From Rhodanobacteraceae bacterium (GTDB lineage: Bacteria; Pseudomonadota; Gammaproteobacteria; Xanthomonadales; Rhodanobacteraceae), in the NCBI GenBank assembly GCA_030167125.1, contig CP126531.1, positions 434,001 through 498,000 on the forward strand: a stretch of DNA of 64,000 bases, read 5' to 3'. The notes beneath the pieces were generated by a model. It saw only the letters and a list, made by a program, of their open reading frames with translations, did not search any database and was not told the origin of the DNA. How positions within the stretch are numbered: position 1 is the stretch's first letter; each line of letters starts with the position of its first letter. Shown in pieces: positions 28,393-37,563 of this stretch. The translations under genes and the position numbers were made by a program.

Positions 28393-29029
28393 AGTCAGGA
28401 TGACTTCATCCCGTGCAGGCCATGGATGGCCGTTGACACGGGATCCAGTGTCTTTGATTTTGGTGTATCGATATCCCTGTCTTTTCCGCGCCCCTCCCGG
28501 GGGCGCGGGTGACTTTCTCTTGCGTGGCCAAGAGAAAGTCACCAAAGAGAAGGCCACCCCGCGAACACGTCCTGAGCACATCCGTGTGCTCAGGATTCGC
28601 GAGCGGTCGCCGGGGTTCGCCGAAGGCACATCCCTGTGCCTGCGGCGAACTGGCCCGCATCCTGCGGGCCATCCTTCGGACTTTTCCGTCGTCCGCTCGC
28701 CGTGTTCGAGGGGCCCCGTTTGGCGCGCATCCTGCGCGCTGTCGCCGCAACGCAGATTGCCTTATCTCGCTGCGAACGAGGCCATGGATGGCAGTCGGCG
28801 AAGCGATAAACGCGCCTTTGGCGGTGCCGAGAAGCGCAGCCGATCGCGCGAGCAAGGCGCGCATGTTCGAGGCCATGGATGGCCAAGTTCGCGCCGGCGC
28901 GCGATCGGCGAGCATCGCAGGGCAGTCGAACGAACACGATGTTCGTTCGACCACCGCCACAGGCGCATGGTCTTTGGCTACTTTCTGCCGTAACAGAAAG
29001 TAGCTCGCTCGCCGCTGAGGCGAGCGAAA
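28391..29029. repeat. Gene-free block of nested inverted repeats with GGA-loop hairpins
   Basis: About 640 bp made of successive perfect or near-perfect inverted repeats. Examples: 28391-28407 (7-bp stem), 28408-28444 (8-bp outer stem around GGCCATGGATGGCC), 28508-28543 (14-bp stem), 28571-28594 (10-bp), 28616-28649 (15-bp, one mismatch), 28651-28671 (9-bp), 28723-28739 (7-bp), 28839-28850 paired with 28898-28909 (12-bp), 28926-28950 (11-bp), 28977-29004 (11-bp) and 29005-29027 (9-bp). Seven of the hairpins present an (N)GGA loop closed by CA/TG on one strand. Open frames across it have repeat-derived composition and no recognisable domain. No gene, terminator tract or rRNA/tRNA is seen. It could be a dispersed repeat element or a structured RNA. 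Confidence 0.75.
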
Positions 29030-29114
29030 CCCGGCGAAAGCGCTGCTACTTGAGCGTGTTCTGTGCGGGCGGGTGGGAAAGACGATGACGTCGTAAGCGA
29101 CGCACACGCGAAGG

Positions 29115-29537
29115 TCAGTGCAACGTTCTGCGCGCACGCGTGATCGGAACGATATTGTTGCCGGTGGCGGCGCCGCCTTGGGGCGGCGTTGCGTCGTGCA
29201 CGACGTGCACTGCGGACACCGGCTCGTGGAAGGGCACTTCACTCTCCGGCACGCTCGCACTCACGATGTGGTCGCCGAGCAGGGTGATGCTTGCCGCGCG
29301 GCGGTCGTTGCCGCCGAGGCTGGTGTCGAAGCGGTATTCGCGCGTGACGCGCAGGTCGCCATGGCGCCAGCCCACGCGCAGGCGATGCAGCGCCACGCTG
29401 TCGTCGAGCAACTGCAACCCGTGGCGCTCGCACAACTCACGTGCGTGCGCGACGGCGCGTTCGCGCAACCTCAGCGCGTGGTACCACCACGCGGCAATGG
29501 CGGCGATGGACAGAAGCGGCAGCCAGACTTCCATCAT
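29115..29537 (-). CDS. DUF3301-like membrane-anchored protein
   Basis: A 140-residue protein with one N-terminal membrane helix (residues about 3-19, VWLPLLSIAAIAAWWYHAL) and a cytoplasmic domain with CERHGLQLLDDSVAL and VTREYRFDTS, resembling the DUF3301 family of gammaproteobacteria. ATG 29537 and ATG 29534 are adjacent; either gives the same helix. Its function is unknown. It is monocistronic, ending just after the hairpin-rich block. Confidence 0.72.
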   Translation of the reverse strand: MMEVWLPLLSIAAIAAWWYHALRLRERAVAHARELCERHGLQLLDDSVALHRLRVGWRHGDLRVTREYRFDTSLGGNDRRAASITLLGDHIVSASVPESEVPFHEPVSAVHVVHDATPPQGGAATGNNIVPITRARRTLH

Positions 29538-29618
29538 GTCACGATGCTCGCGGCAGAAGCGCGCATCGTCATCATGCCTGCGGCGACGGCGGAAAGACAG
29601 CCAAGGAACGAGGCGCGG

Positions 29619-30083
29619 TTACTTCACGCGTTCGACGCGCACGCTCTGGTTGCAGCCCTGCACGTACATCAGCCAGCTGCCCAGGATCATCGGCTTGATC
29701 GTGACCTCTGGGTTGTCTTCTTCGGGGCACGAATAGCTGCCGGACTCGGCCTGTTTCCAGACCTGGCCGTTGTCGAGGGTGAACGTGGATTGTCCCGCCC
29801 AGCCGCTGAAGTGTCCGACCAGGTGCGTGCTGAATTTGTCGCGCGGCTGGTTGTCGGCATAGAAGACCGGCTGGCCGCTCGCGGAAACCATCTTGGTCTG
29901 CTCGTGCGTGCGCAGCCAGTTGTCGAGGTTCTGCAGTTCCTGCGGCGAAAGCTTGTCGAGGCCGGCCGCCTTGAAGTCGGCCGCGGACATGCGTTCCTCG
30001 AGGGAGGAAAACTGTTGCGCCATGGCAGGCAGGGCGGTGAGGAGCAGGGCCAGAACGGCCGGCAGCATCGATCGGGTGCGCAT
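29619..30083 (-). CDS. Exported hypothetical protein
   Basis: A 154-residue protein with a clear signal peptide (residues 1-22, MRTRSMLPAVLALLLTALPAMAQ). The mature part has a charged helix (LSPQELQNLDNWLRTHEQTK), then a beta-rich half with two cysteines (SCPEEDNP and VQGCNQS) that could form a disulfide in the periplasm. I do not recognise the family with certainty. It is divergent from relA with 125 bp between starts. Confidence 0.7.
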   Translation of the reverse strand: MRTRSMLPAVLALLLTALPAMAQQFSSLEERMSAADFKAAGLDKLSPQELQNLDNWLRTHEQTKMVSASGQPVFYADNQPRDKFSTHLVGHFSGWAGQSTFTLDNGQVWKQAESGSYSCPEEDNPEVTIKPMILGSWLMYVQGCNQSVRVERVK

Positions 30084-30208
30084 GAGGGGCGATGATAGCA
30101 GTGCCCCATGCCGGTCGCACAGGGTTTCGATGGGTGCAATTTAATACACTGGGACTCTTTCGCAAACCTTTCCCGAAACGGTGCGCCGGCACCGGCAGCG
30201 CGCAACAC

Positions 30209-32296
30209 ATGCAGGCATCGTCCAGCAATCACGGTTCCATTTCCGAGGCGCCCATCGCTTCACTGCCACGGCACGAGCACGACTTGTGGCAGGAAACCGA
30301 TGCGCTGCTTGCGTCGGTCGATTGCGACGACGACATCCGTGCCGCGGCGGCCTGGTATGCGGTGGCGCGTGCCGATCCGGAAGCATGGAACGCGATCGGC
30401 GCGCAGGCACCGGAGGCCTTGCGCAGGCTGGTGGAAGGCCAGCAGCAGGCCGAACGCGTGTGGGCGTTGCACGCGGCGCGCGATGGCGCCGGCAACAGCG
30501 AAGGCCTGCGGCGCTTGCTGCTGGCGATCATCCGCGACCTGCGCGTGGTGTATCTGTTGCTGGCGCGCCAGCTCGCGCGGATGCGCGCGGCCACTGCGCT
30601 GCCGGAAGCCGAACGCCACGAACTCGCGCAGTTGACGCGCGACATCCATGCGCCGCTCGCCAACCGTCTGGGCATTGGCCAGTGGAAGTGGGAACTCGAG
30701 GATCTCGCGTTCCGTTATTTGCAGCCCGACGTGTACCGCCGCATCGCGCAGCTGCTGGACGAGCGGCGCGCCGACCGCGAGGCGTGGATCGCGCGCAGCG
30801 TCGCGCAACTGCGAGAGGCGCTGGCGGCGCAAGGCGTCTCGGCAACCGTCAATGGTCGCGCCAAGCACATCTATTCGATCTGGCGGAAGATGCAGCGCAA
30901 GAAGGTCGGCTTCGGCGAGCTGTACGACATCCGCGCGCTGCGCGTGCTCACCGGCAGCGTCGCGGATTGCTACGCGGTGCTCGGCGTCGTGCACGGCTTG
31001 TGGCCGATCATTCCGCGCGAGTTCGACGATTACATCGCGCGCCCCAAGGGCAACGATTACCGCTCGCTGCACACCGCGGTGATCGGGCCGGACGGCAAGA
31101 CCCTGGAAGTGCAGATCCGCACCGAGGAGATGCACCGCGGCGCCGAACTCGGCGTGGCCGCGCACTGGCGCTACAAGGAAGGCGGCCACGGCGACGCCGC
31201 GTACCAGGCGCGCGTCGCGTGGATGCGCAAGCTGCTGGAGACGCGCGCCGACGGCGAGGACGACGCCACGCTCGCGGCCGAGTTGCGTTCGGAACTCGCG
31301 GAAGACCGCGTGTATCTGTTGACGCCGAAAGGCGAGGTGCTGGACCTGCAAGCCGGCGCGACGGTGCTGGACTTCGCCTACCACGTGCACACCATGGTCG
31401 GGCATCGCTGCCGCGGCGCCAAGGTCAACGGTCGCATCGTGCCGCTGACCTGCCAGCCGGCCAGCGGCGATCGCATCGAAATCCTCACCGCGCGCGAACC
31501 CGCGCCCAGCCGCGACTGGCTGTCGCCGCAACTCGGCTACCTCAACACCGCGAGTGCGCGCGGCAAGCTGCGCGCGTGGTTCCGGCGCGAGGATTTCGCG
31601 GCCAACCTCGCCGCGGGACGCCAGATCCTCGAACGCGAAGCGCGCCGCCTCGCGGTGCCCGACGAAGCGGTGGAACGCCTGCCCGCGCGGCTGGGCCGCA
31701 AGGGCCGCGACGACTTGCTGGTCGCGCTGGCGTTGGGCGAAGTGGGCGTCGCGCAACTGACACGCGCGATGCTGGAGGCGCAGCCCGCGGCGCCCGCGCC
31801 GGCACCACCTTCGCGCAGGCCCGCGCAGGCCGCCGACAAGCCCGGTGCGTTGACCGTGGAAGGCGTCGGCAATCTGTTGACGACCTTGGCGCGCTGCTGC
31901 CGGCCGTTGCCGGGCGACGACGTCGCCGGTTACGTGACGCGCGGGCGCGGCGTCACCGTGCACCGCGCCGACTGTACATCGCTGGCGCGCCTGCGCGCGC
32001 GCAACCCGGATCGCGTGATCGAGGTGCGCTGGCAGAGCGCACCCGACCGCGCCTACGAAGTCGACATCGTGGTACTGGGCTACGATCGCCGCGACCTGCA
32101 GCGCGACGTCACCAACGTCGTCACCAACTCGGGCGCGCGCATCGTCGCGTCGGACAGCCACAGCGACCAGGACTTGGGCGAAGTGACGCTGCATTTCACG
32201 CTGCGCGTGCACGACTTCGGCGAGCTGTCCGCGTTGCTCGCTCGGTTGTCGGCCTTGCCCAATGTGACTGAAGCGCGCCGGCTTGTGGCCGGCTGA
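30209..32296 (+). CDS. relA: (p)ppGpp synthetase, RelA type
   Basis: A 695-residue ribosome-associated alarmone synthetase. The synthetase domain (RAKHIYSIWRKMQRKK, then LYDIRALRVL, EFDDYIARPKGNDYRSLHTAV and EVQIRTEEMHRGAELGVAAHWRYK) is complete. The N-terminal domain lacks the HD-hydrolase metal residues, so it should only synthesise (p)ppGpp, as RelA does. TGS (VYLLTPKGEVLDLQAGATVLDFAYHVHT), zinc-finger-like (CCRPLPGDDVAGY, HRADC) and ACT domains follow. ATG 30209 is preferred; in-frame upstream codons lack a ribosome site. Confidence 0.93.
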   Translation: MQASSSNHGSISEAPIASLPRHEHDLWQETDALLASVDCDDDIRAAAAWYAVARADPEAWNAIGAQAPEALRRLVEGQQQAERVWALHAARDGAGNSEGLRRLLLAIIRDLRVVYLLLARQLARMRAATALPEAERHELAQLTRDIHAPLANRLGIGQWKWELEDLAFRYLQPDVYRRIAQLLDERRADREAWIARSVAQLREALAAQGVSATVNGRAKHIYSIWRKMQRKKVGFGELYDIRALRVLTGSVADCYAVLGVVHGLWPIIPREFDDYIARPKGNDYRSLHTAVIGPDGKTLEVQIRTEEMHRGAELGVAAHWRYKEGGHGDAAYQARVAWMRKLLETRADGEDDATLAAELRSELAEDRVYLLTPKGEVLDLQAGATVLDFAYHVHTMVGHRCRGAKVNGRIVPLTCQPASGDRIEILTAREPAPSRDWLSPQLGYLNTASARGKLRAWFRREDFAANLAAGRQILEREARRLAVPDEAVERLPARLGRKGRDDLLVALALGEVGVAQLTRAMLEAQPAAPAPAPPSRRPAQAADKPGALTVEGVGNLLTTLARCCRPLPGDDVAGYVTRGRGVTVHRADCTSLARLRARNPDRVIEVRWQSAPDRAYEVDIVVLGYDRRDLQRDVTNVVTNSGARIVASDSHSDQDLGEVTLHFTLRVHDFGELSALLARLSALPNVTEARRLVAG

Positions 32297-32473
32297 GGTC
32301 ACCGAAGCGCGCCGTCTTGCCGGCGGCTGAATGCACGCCGTTCCCGGCGTGGCGACGCCAAGGCGACTGCTAAGATGAACCGAACGCGGCCCGTTCCGTC
32401 AAGGAACCGGTGAACGGCCGCGTGGTCCCATGGGCGGAGATTCCGGGCGGGCTGCGGTCCGGCCACGATCGGC

Positions 32474-34153
32474 ATGAACGACAGAAAAGACCCTTCGCGC
32501 GACAACCTGCGGCGCACCGAGCCGCGGCTCGGCAACCTCGATTACCTCGACGAACGCGACGATCGGCGCACGACCATGCGCGCCGATCCGGCCGATCGCC
32601 CGCCTTTCACCAACGCCACGCGGCCGCGGCAGGCGCCGCGTCGTTCCCGCGCGCCGTGGATCGTGCTCGCGGTGGTGGTCGTGCTGGCCGGCTTCGGCGG
32701 GTGGGCATTCACCCACCAGGCCGCGCTGAGCGGCTTGCTTCCGCAGACGCAGTTGAATTCGTTGCTGACGCGCGCCGACAAGGCGTACGCAGAGGGCAAG
32801 CTTTCCGGCAGCCCGGACAGCGCGCGCGACCTGTACGAAGCCGCGCGTGCGCTCGATCCCGACAACGAACAGGCGCTGACGGGCTTGCAGAACGTCGGGC
32901 ATTCCGAACTCGTGCGCGCGCAGGCGGCCTTGACGCAGGGCGACTTCGCTTCCGCGCGCACCTCGCTGGAGGAGGCGCGCAGCCTGCTCGGCGGCGGTGC
33001 CGACGTCGCCGCGGTCGATCAGGCGCTGGCGAAGGCAGTGTTGCACAGTGCCAACGTCGATGTGCTGATCGACCAGGCGCGCGCGGCACTCGCGAACGGA
33101 CACATCGACGGCAACGATGGCGCTGCGGCCTTGTTCGGCAAGGTGCTCGCGGGCGATCCGCACAACGCGGTCGCGCGCCACGGCATGACCGAAGTCGGCG
33201 ACGCGCTCGCGTCGCAAATCCAGACCCAGCTCGGCAATGGCGACCGCGCCGGCGCGCGGGCGACGCTCGCCCGGCTGTCGAGCCTGCTGCCCGGCTATTC
33301 GCAGCTGCCGATGCTGCGCGCGAACATCGCCGCCGCCGAGCGCGCCGCGGATGCGCAGCGCGACCAATACCTCGCGCAAGGCCAAGCCGATCTGCGCGCG
33401 GGCAAGATGACCGGCAGCGGCACCGACAACGCCGAGGCACAGTTCAAGGCCGCGCTGGCGGCCGATCCCGGCAACGCCGCCGCGCAAGCCGGCCTGGGCC
33501 AGGTCGCCGAAGCGCTGGTCGTGCAGGCCAACGCCGCGATCGACGCTGGCCATCCGCACGATGCGAGCAACCTCCTGGACCAGGCCGCCGCACTGGCGCC
33601 GAAGTCGGCGGACCTCGCCGCCGCGCGTTCGCGCCTGGCGGCGGCCGGCAAGGCGGCGCCGAGCGTGGCGGCCGTCGACTCGTCCGCACCGGCGTCGCCG
33701 CCGCCGTTGAGTCCCGCGGACTCGGCCAAGCTCGCGCAGCTGATTGCGCACGCGAAGGTTGCCGCGCGCAACGGCGACATCATGCTGCCGCCGGGCAACT
33801 GTGCGTACGACTTGTATCGCGCCGCGCTCGGCATCGACGGCAACAATGCCGAGGCGCAGGCGGGCCTGCGCGACCTGCCGGAGGTCACGCGTCAGCAATT
33901 CCAGCGCGCGCTGCGCGAAGACAATCTCGACAAGGCGCACGACATGCTGGGCACGCTGGAGCAACTCGATCCGGGCGATCCTGCCGCGGCATCGATGCGG
34001 CATGGCTTGGGCAGCGCATGGCTGGATCGCGCCGACCACTACGTGGGCTTGGGCGAATTCGGCGCCGCGCGCGCGGCGTTGCGTGAAGCGCAACGGCTGG
34101 TGCCGGACGACCCGCGCATCAGCGAGGTGGATGCCAAGCTCCATCATGGCTGA
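32474..34153 (+). CDS. Membrane-anchored TPR-like repeat protein
   Basis: A 559-residue protein with a 60-residue basic N-terminal cytoplasmic part, one membrane helix (residues about 62-79, WIVLAVVVVLAGFGGWAF) and a long periplasmic region of helical repeats of about 65-75 residues (LYEAARALDPDNEQALTGL, AALFGKVLAGDPHNAVARHG, AQFKAALAADPGNAAAQAGL, LYRAALGIDGNNAEAQAGL), typical TPR-like units. Repeats of this kind scaffold protein complexes. It lies 177 bp after relA and 8 bp before an SDR gene. The partner is unknown. Confidence 0.75.
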   Translation: MNDRKDPSRDNLRRTEPRLGNLDYLDERDDRRTTMRADPADRPPFTNATRPRQAPRRSRAPWIVLAVVVVLAGFGGWAFTHQAALSGLLPQTQLNSLLTRADKAYAEGKLSGSPDSARDLYEAARALDPDNEQALTGLQNVGHSELVRAQAALTQGDFASARTSLEEARSLLGGGADVAAVDQALAKAVLHSANVDVLIDQARAALANGHIDGNDGAAALFGKVLAGDPHNAVARHGMTEVGDALASQIQTQLGNGDRAGARATLARLSSLLPGYSQLPMLRANIAAAERAADAQRDQYLAQGQADLRAGKMTGSGTDNAEAQFKAALAADPGNAAAQAGLGQVAEALVVQANAAIDAGHPHDASNLLDQAAALAPKSADLAAARSRLAAAGKAAPSVAAVDSSAPASPPPLSPADSAKLAQLIAHAKVAARNGDIMLPPGNCAYDLYRAALGIDGNNAEAQAGLRDLPEVTRQQFQRALREDNLDKAHDMLGTLEQLDPGDPAAASMRHGLGSAWLDRADHYVGLGEFGAARAALREAQRLVPDDPRISEVDAKLHHG

Positions 34154-34161
34154 CGCCACAC

Positions 34162-35019
34162 ATGGATAATTGGCGTGACGGCACGGTGCTGGTGTGCGGC
34201 GCCAGCAGCCAGATCGGTTTCTTCCTGCTTCCGGAACTGGCGCGCGCGGGCGTTCCGGTGCTGGCGTTGTCGCGCCGACCGCGCGCCGCCATGGCCGGCG
34301 TGACGTGGTTGCAGGGTGCACTGCCGCAAGCGCCCGCCGCCGCGAACGCCGCCGGGTCCGTGTGCTGTTTCGCGCCGCTGGATGCGCTGGCTGCATGGAT
34401 CGAAGCAGGTGCGGCAACGCATCTGAAACGCGTGGTCGCGACCAGTTCCATGAGCGCGGAGAGCAAGCAGGCGTCGCCGGTCGCCGCCGAACGCGAAGTG
34501 TCGCGGCGCTTGCAGGAGGGCGAAGCCGCGCTGGCGCGCGCTTGCGATAAACGCGGCATCGCGTGGACGATCTTCAGGCCCACGCTGATCTACGGCGCCG
34601 CGCGCGACCGCAGTCTCACGCCGCTCGCGCGCCGCGCGCTGCGCTGGCGCGTGTTCGGGTTGCCGGCGGGTTCCGGTTTGCGCCAGCCTGTGCACGCGGC
34701 CGATATCGCACAAGCCGTGGTGCGTGCGCTGGACGGCGGCGCGGCGGAACGCGTGATTCCCATCGGTGGTGGCGAACGTTTGCCGGCCGCGCAAATGTTC
34801 GCGCGGGTGCGTGCGAGCCTTCCGGTGCGCACGTTGCCGTTGCATGTTCCGTCGCCGTTGATCCGCGCCGGCGCGCGGCTGGCGCCGCCGATGCGCGGCG
34901 CGTTGATGCGCCTGGAAGAAGATCTGATCGCCGACAACGGCGAGCTGGAACGGCTGCTCGGCGTGCACCCGCGCCCGTTCCGGCCCGGCCCGGAATGCTG
35001 GGATGCGTCGAGGCTTTGA
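34162..35019 (+). CDS. NAD(P)-dependent epimerase/dehydratase-like SDR protein
   Basis: A 285-residue Rossmann-fold protein. The dinucleotide-binding motif is VLVCGASSQIGFFLLPEL (about residues 9-26); the active-site region is unusual, with VATSSMSAESKQ where a Tyr-x3-Lys would be expected, so catalysis is uncertain; FRPTLIYGAARD is the typical extended-SDR substrate loop. It is 8 bp downstream of the TPR gene and upstream of a 2OG oxygenase and a GT2, so it may act on a sugar nucleotide or a glycan (inference). Confidence 0.78.
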   Translation: MDNWRDGTVLVCGASSQIGFFLLPELARAGVPVLALSRRPRAAMAGVTWLQGALPQAPAAANAAGSVCCFAPLDALAAWIEAGAATHLKRVVATSSMSAESKQASPVAAEREVSRRLQEGEAALARACDKRGIAWTIFRPTLIYGAARDRSLTPLARRALRWRVFGLPAGSGLRQPVHAADIAQAVVRALDGGAAERVIPIGGGERLPAAQMFARVRASLPVRTLPLHVPSPLIRAGARLAPPMRGALMRLEEDLIADNGELERLLGVHPRPFRPGPECWDASRL

Positions 35020-35088
35020 ATTCCGAGCGCGCGTCCGGGTTGGCGCGCGGACGTCCTTTACAATGCGCGCGCAGGATGGAAGCCGATC

Positions 35089-35892
35089 ATGGACATGCAT
35101 ATCGCGCCCGCGGCGGTGCGGCGAATCGCCCGCGAGTTCAGAAGCCGCACGCCCTACGGCTATGCGGCCGTCGATGGCCTGTTCGACGCGGCGACCGTGC
35201 TGCGGGTCGCGCGGGAAGTCGAAGCCAACCTTGCGCGCTATCCGCAGGAAGAAAACATCTACGCGTCCTATCGCAAGCATCGGCTGTCGGTGCTCGACGA
35301 AATGCCGGAGCACGCGCGCGCGTTCGTCGCGGCGTTGAACGCGCCGCCGTTCCTGCGCGTGCTGTCCGAAATCACCGGCATCGAAAACCTGCAGCCCGAT
35401 CCGGAACTGCGCGGCGGCGGCATCCACGCGATCGGCCGCGGCGGCTATTTGAAACTGCACACGGATTTCAATTGGCACCGCGGCTTGTCGATGTACCGGC
35501 GCCTCAATCTGCTGGTGTATCTCAACGAGGACTGGCAGGACGCCTGGAACGGCAACATCGAGCTGTGGAGTGCCGACGCACGCGAGCGGATTTTCTCGAT
35601 GTCGCCGCGCCTCGGCCACGCGCTGCTGTTCGAAACCAACGACATTTCCTACCACGGCCATCCCGATCCGCTGGAATGTCCCGAGGGCGTGTTCCGCAAA
35701 TCCATCGCGCTGTATTACTACACGCCCACCCGGCCCGCGGCGGACCTGCGCTTCGGCAAATCGGAAATGACGAATTTCGTCGAGCGGCCCGCGGAAACAT
35801 TCGGGACCGACAAGGTGCGCAGGCTGCGCCACCGCTTGCAGTTGCAGGCGAAGCGCCTCGCGCATGCGCTGAAGCCGGGCGGGGACCCTTGA
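35089..35892 (+). CDS. 2-oxoglutarate/Fe(II)-dependent oxygenase
   Basis: A 267-residue oxygenase of the prolyl-4-hydroxylase-like group. The iron ligands are HTD in LKLHTDFNWH and a distal histidine in ISYHGHPDPL; the 2-oxoglutarate-binding arginine is in FRKSIALYYY. Such enzymes hydroxylate proteins, sugars or lipids. TACAAT at 35059-35064 resembles a -10 box. It sits between an SDR and a GT2, so a glycan or glycolipid substrate is possible. Confidence 0.8.
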   Translation: MDMHIAPAAVRRIAREFRSRTPYGYAAVDGLFDAATVLRVAREVEANLARYPQEENIYASYRKHRLSVLDEMPEHARAFVAALNAPPFLRVLSEITGIENLQPDPELRGGGIHAIGRGGYLKLHTDFNWHRGLSMYRRLNLLVYLNEDWQDAWNGNIELWSADARERIFSMSPRLGHALLFETNDISYHGHPDPLECPEGVFRKSIALYYYTPTRPAADLRFGKSEMTNFVERPAETFGTDKVRRLRHRLQLQAKRLAHALKPGGDP

Positions 35893-35925
35893 AGCCGATG
35901 CCGCTCGTGCGCGCCCGGGTGCCGC

Positions 35926-36867
35926 ATGTCTGAACCGTCCGCGGCGCCGGCACGCGCAGCGGGCGTGTGCGCGGTGGTCGTCACCTATCATCCCGACGCG
36001 ACGCTGCTTGCCGCGCAACTCGACGCGTTGCAGGCGCAGGCCGATCGCATCGTCGTGGTGGACAACGCCACGCCGGGTGACTCCGTGCGCGCCTTGTGCG
36101 CGCCGCATCCGCAAGTCGAGTTGCTGTCGTTGACGGAAAACCTCGGCCTCGCGGCGGCACTGAACGCAGGCATCACGCGCGCACGCGAAACGCCGGGCAT
36201 GACGCACGTCCTCCTGATGGACCAGGACAGCGTGCCCGAACCCGGCATGGTCGCGGCGCTGAAGGCCGCGCTGGATCGCCAGTCACAACGCACGCGGGTG
36301 GCGGCGGTCGGCACGCGGTTCCTCGATCCGCGCGAAGGCGTGGACGCACCGTTCGTGCGCATCCGCTTTCCCGTCAACCTGCAACTGCGTTGCAGCGGTG
36401 AGTGCGACGAGATCCCGTGCGATTTCCTGATCACGTCCGGCTCGCTGATTCCGCTCGACGTGCTGGACCAGGTCGGCGGCATGGACGAAGCGCTGTTCAT
36501 CGACAACGTGGACCTGGAATGGTGTTTCCGCGCCACGTCGAAGGGCTATGCGCTGTTCGGGGTTTGCGGCGCGCGCATGCTGCACCATCACGGCGCCGCC
36601 CGCCATCGCTTGCCGGGCGTGCCGCGCGGCGTGGTGGTGCACACGCCGCGGCGGCTGTTCTACATGATGCGCAATCGCGTGCTGCTGTACCGGCGCGCGT
36701 ACACGCCGCGGCGCTGGATCGCGCAGGACGTGCCAAGGCTCGTCGTCAAGTTCCTGCTGTTCGCGCTGCTCATCGCGCCGCGCCGGGAGAACGTGCGCGG
36801 CATGCTGGCGGGCCTGCGCGCGGGCGTCGCGGGGCGCACGGCACCGCCGCCGCCGGACATCGGTTGA
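35926..36867 (+). CDS. Family 2 glycosyltransferase, rhamnosyltransferase-like
   Basis: A 313-residue GT-A enzyme. The N-terminal fold has VCAVVVTYHPD, VVVDNATPGD, LTENLGLAAALNAG and the metal motif LLMDQDSVPEP; the C-terminal part contains FIDNVDLEWCFRA, a motif of WbbL/RfbF-type rhamnosyltransferases, and two short hydrophobic stretches. It ends one base before the stop of convergent rnt. It probably acts in surface glycan assembly. Confidence 0.82.
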   Translation: MSEPSAAPARAAGVCAVVVTYHPDATLLAAQLDALQAQADRIVVVDNATPGDSVRALCAPHPQVELLSLTENLGLAAALNAGITRARETPGMTHVLLMDQDSVPEPGMVAALKAALDRQSQRTRVAAVGTRFLDPREGVDAPFVRIRFPVNLQLRCSGECDEIPCDFLITSGSLIPLDVLDQVGGMDEALFIDNVDLEWCFRATSKGYALFGVCGARMLHHHGAARHRLPGVPRGVVVHTPRRLFYMMRNRVLLYRRAYTPRRWIAQDVPRLVVKFLLFALLIAPRRENVRGMLAGLRAGVAGRTAPPPPDIG

Positions 36868-37524
36868 TCAGGCGATGCCGACGCGTTCCTGTTCCAGCTG
36901 TTCGAGCTGCCGCCAGCGGTTGGCGATGGTGCAGAACAGCGCCGCGGTGCGCTCGGCGTCGTACACCGCCGAGTGCGCTTCGTTGGCGTTCCACTCGTAA
37001 CCCGCGGCCTGCACCGCGCGCGACAGCACTGTCTGGCCGTAGGCGAGGCCGCCCAGCGTCGCAGTGTCGAAACACGAAAACGGATGGAACGGATTGCGCT
37101 TGTGCCCGGTGCGCAGCACCGCGGCGTTGAGGAAGCCGAGGTCGAACGCCGCGTTGTGGCCGACCAGGATCGCGCGCTGGCAGCCCGACGCCTTGATGGC
37201 GGCGCGCACCGGCTTGAAGATCAGGTCCAGCGCCAGGCGCTCCGGCAACGCGCCGCGCAGCGGCTGGCCGGGATCGATGCCGGTGATCTCCAGCGACTTG
37301 GGATCGATGTGCGAACCCGGAAAAGGTTCGACGTGCGTGGAGACGACCGGTTCCGGCGTCAACATGCCGTTTGCGTCCATGCTCACGATCACCGCGGCGA
37401 TCTCGAGCAGCGCGTCGCGCTGCGCGTCGAAACCGCCGGTTTCGACGTCCACCACCACCGGCAGGAAACCGCGGAAACGGGTGCACAGGCGTTCCGCGTA
37501 GCCTTCGATCTGTTTATGCATCAC
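36868..37524 (-). CDS. rnt: Ribonuclease T
   Basis: A 218-residue DEDDh 3'-5' exoribonuclease that trims tRNA and other stable RNA 3' ends. ExoI contains [11 protein letters not shown], Exo[14 protein letters not shown] and Exo[11 protein letters not shown] with the DEDDh histidine. Positively charged patches typical of RNase T dimers are present. ATG 37524 and 37521 are adjacent. Transcribed towards and abutting the GT2 gene end. Confidence 0.93.
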   Translation of the reverse strand: MMHKQIEGYAERLCTRFRGFLPVVVDVETGGFDAQRDALLEIAAVIVSMDANGMLTPEPVVSTHVEPFPGSHIDPKSLEITGIDPGQPLRGALPERLALDLIFKPVRAAIKASGCQRAILVGHNAAFDLGFLNAAVLRTGHKRNPFHPFSCFDTATLGGLAYGQTVLSRAVQAAGYEWNANEAHSAVYDAERTAALFCTIANRWRQLEQLEQERVGIA

Positions 37525-37563
37525 GCCACTCTATCAGTGGCAGCCGGCACTGATGAATTGCCG

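Noticed and set aside
28400..29260. Open frames of 197 (+) and 284 (-) codons over the hairpin block
   Set aside because: They read through perfect inverted repeats, have arginine/serine-rich repeat-like composition, no domain and no ribosome site; the 284-codon frame also runs into the neighbouring DUF3301 gene. They look like repeat-derived frames often misannotated in Xanthomonadales.
30181..32302. Two frames of about 690 codons overlapping relA
   Set aside because: Out of frame with the complete RelA domains and Arg/Ala-rich; shadow frames of high-GC coding DNA.
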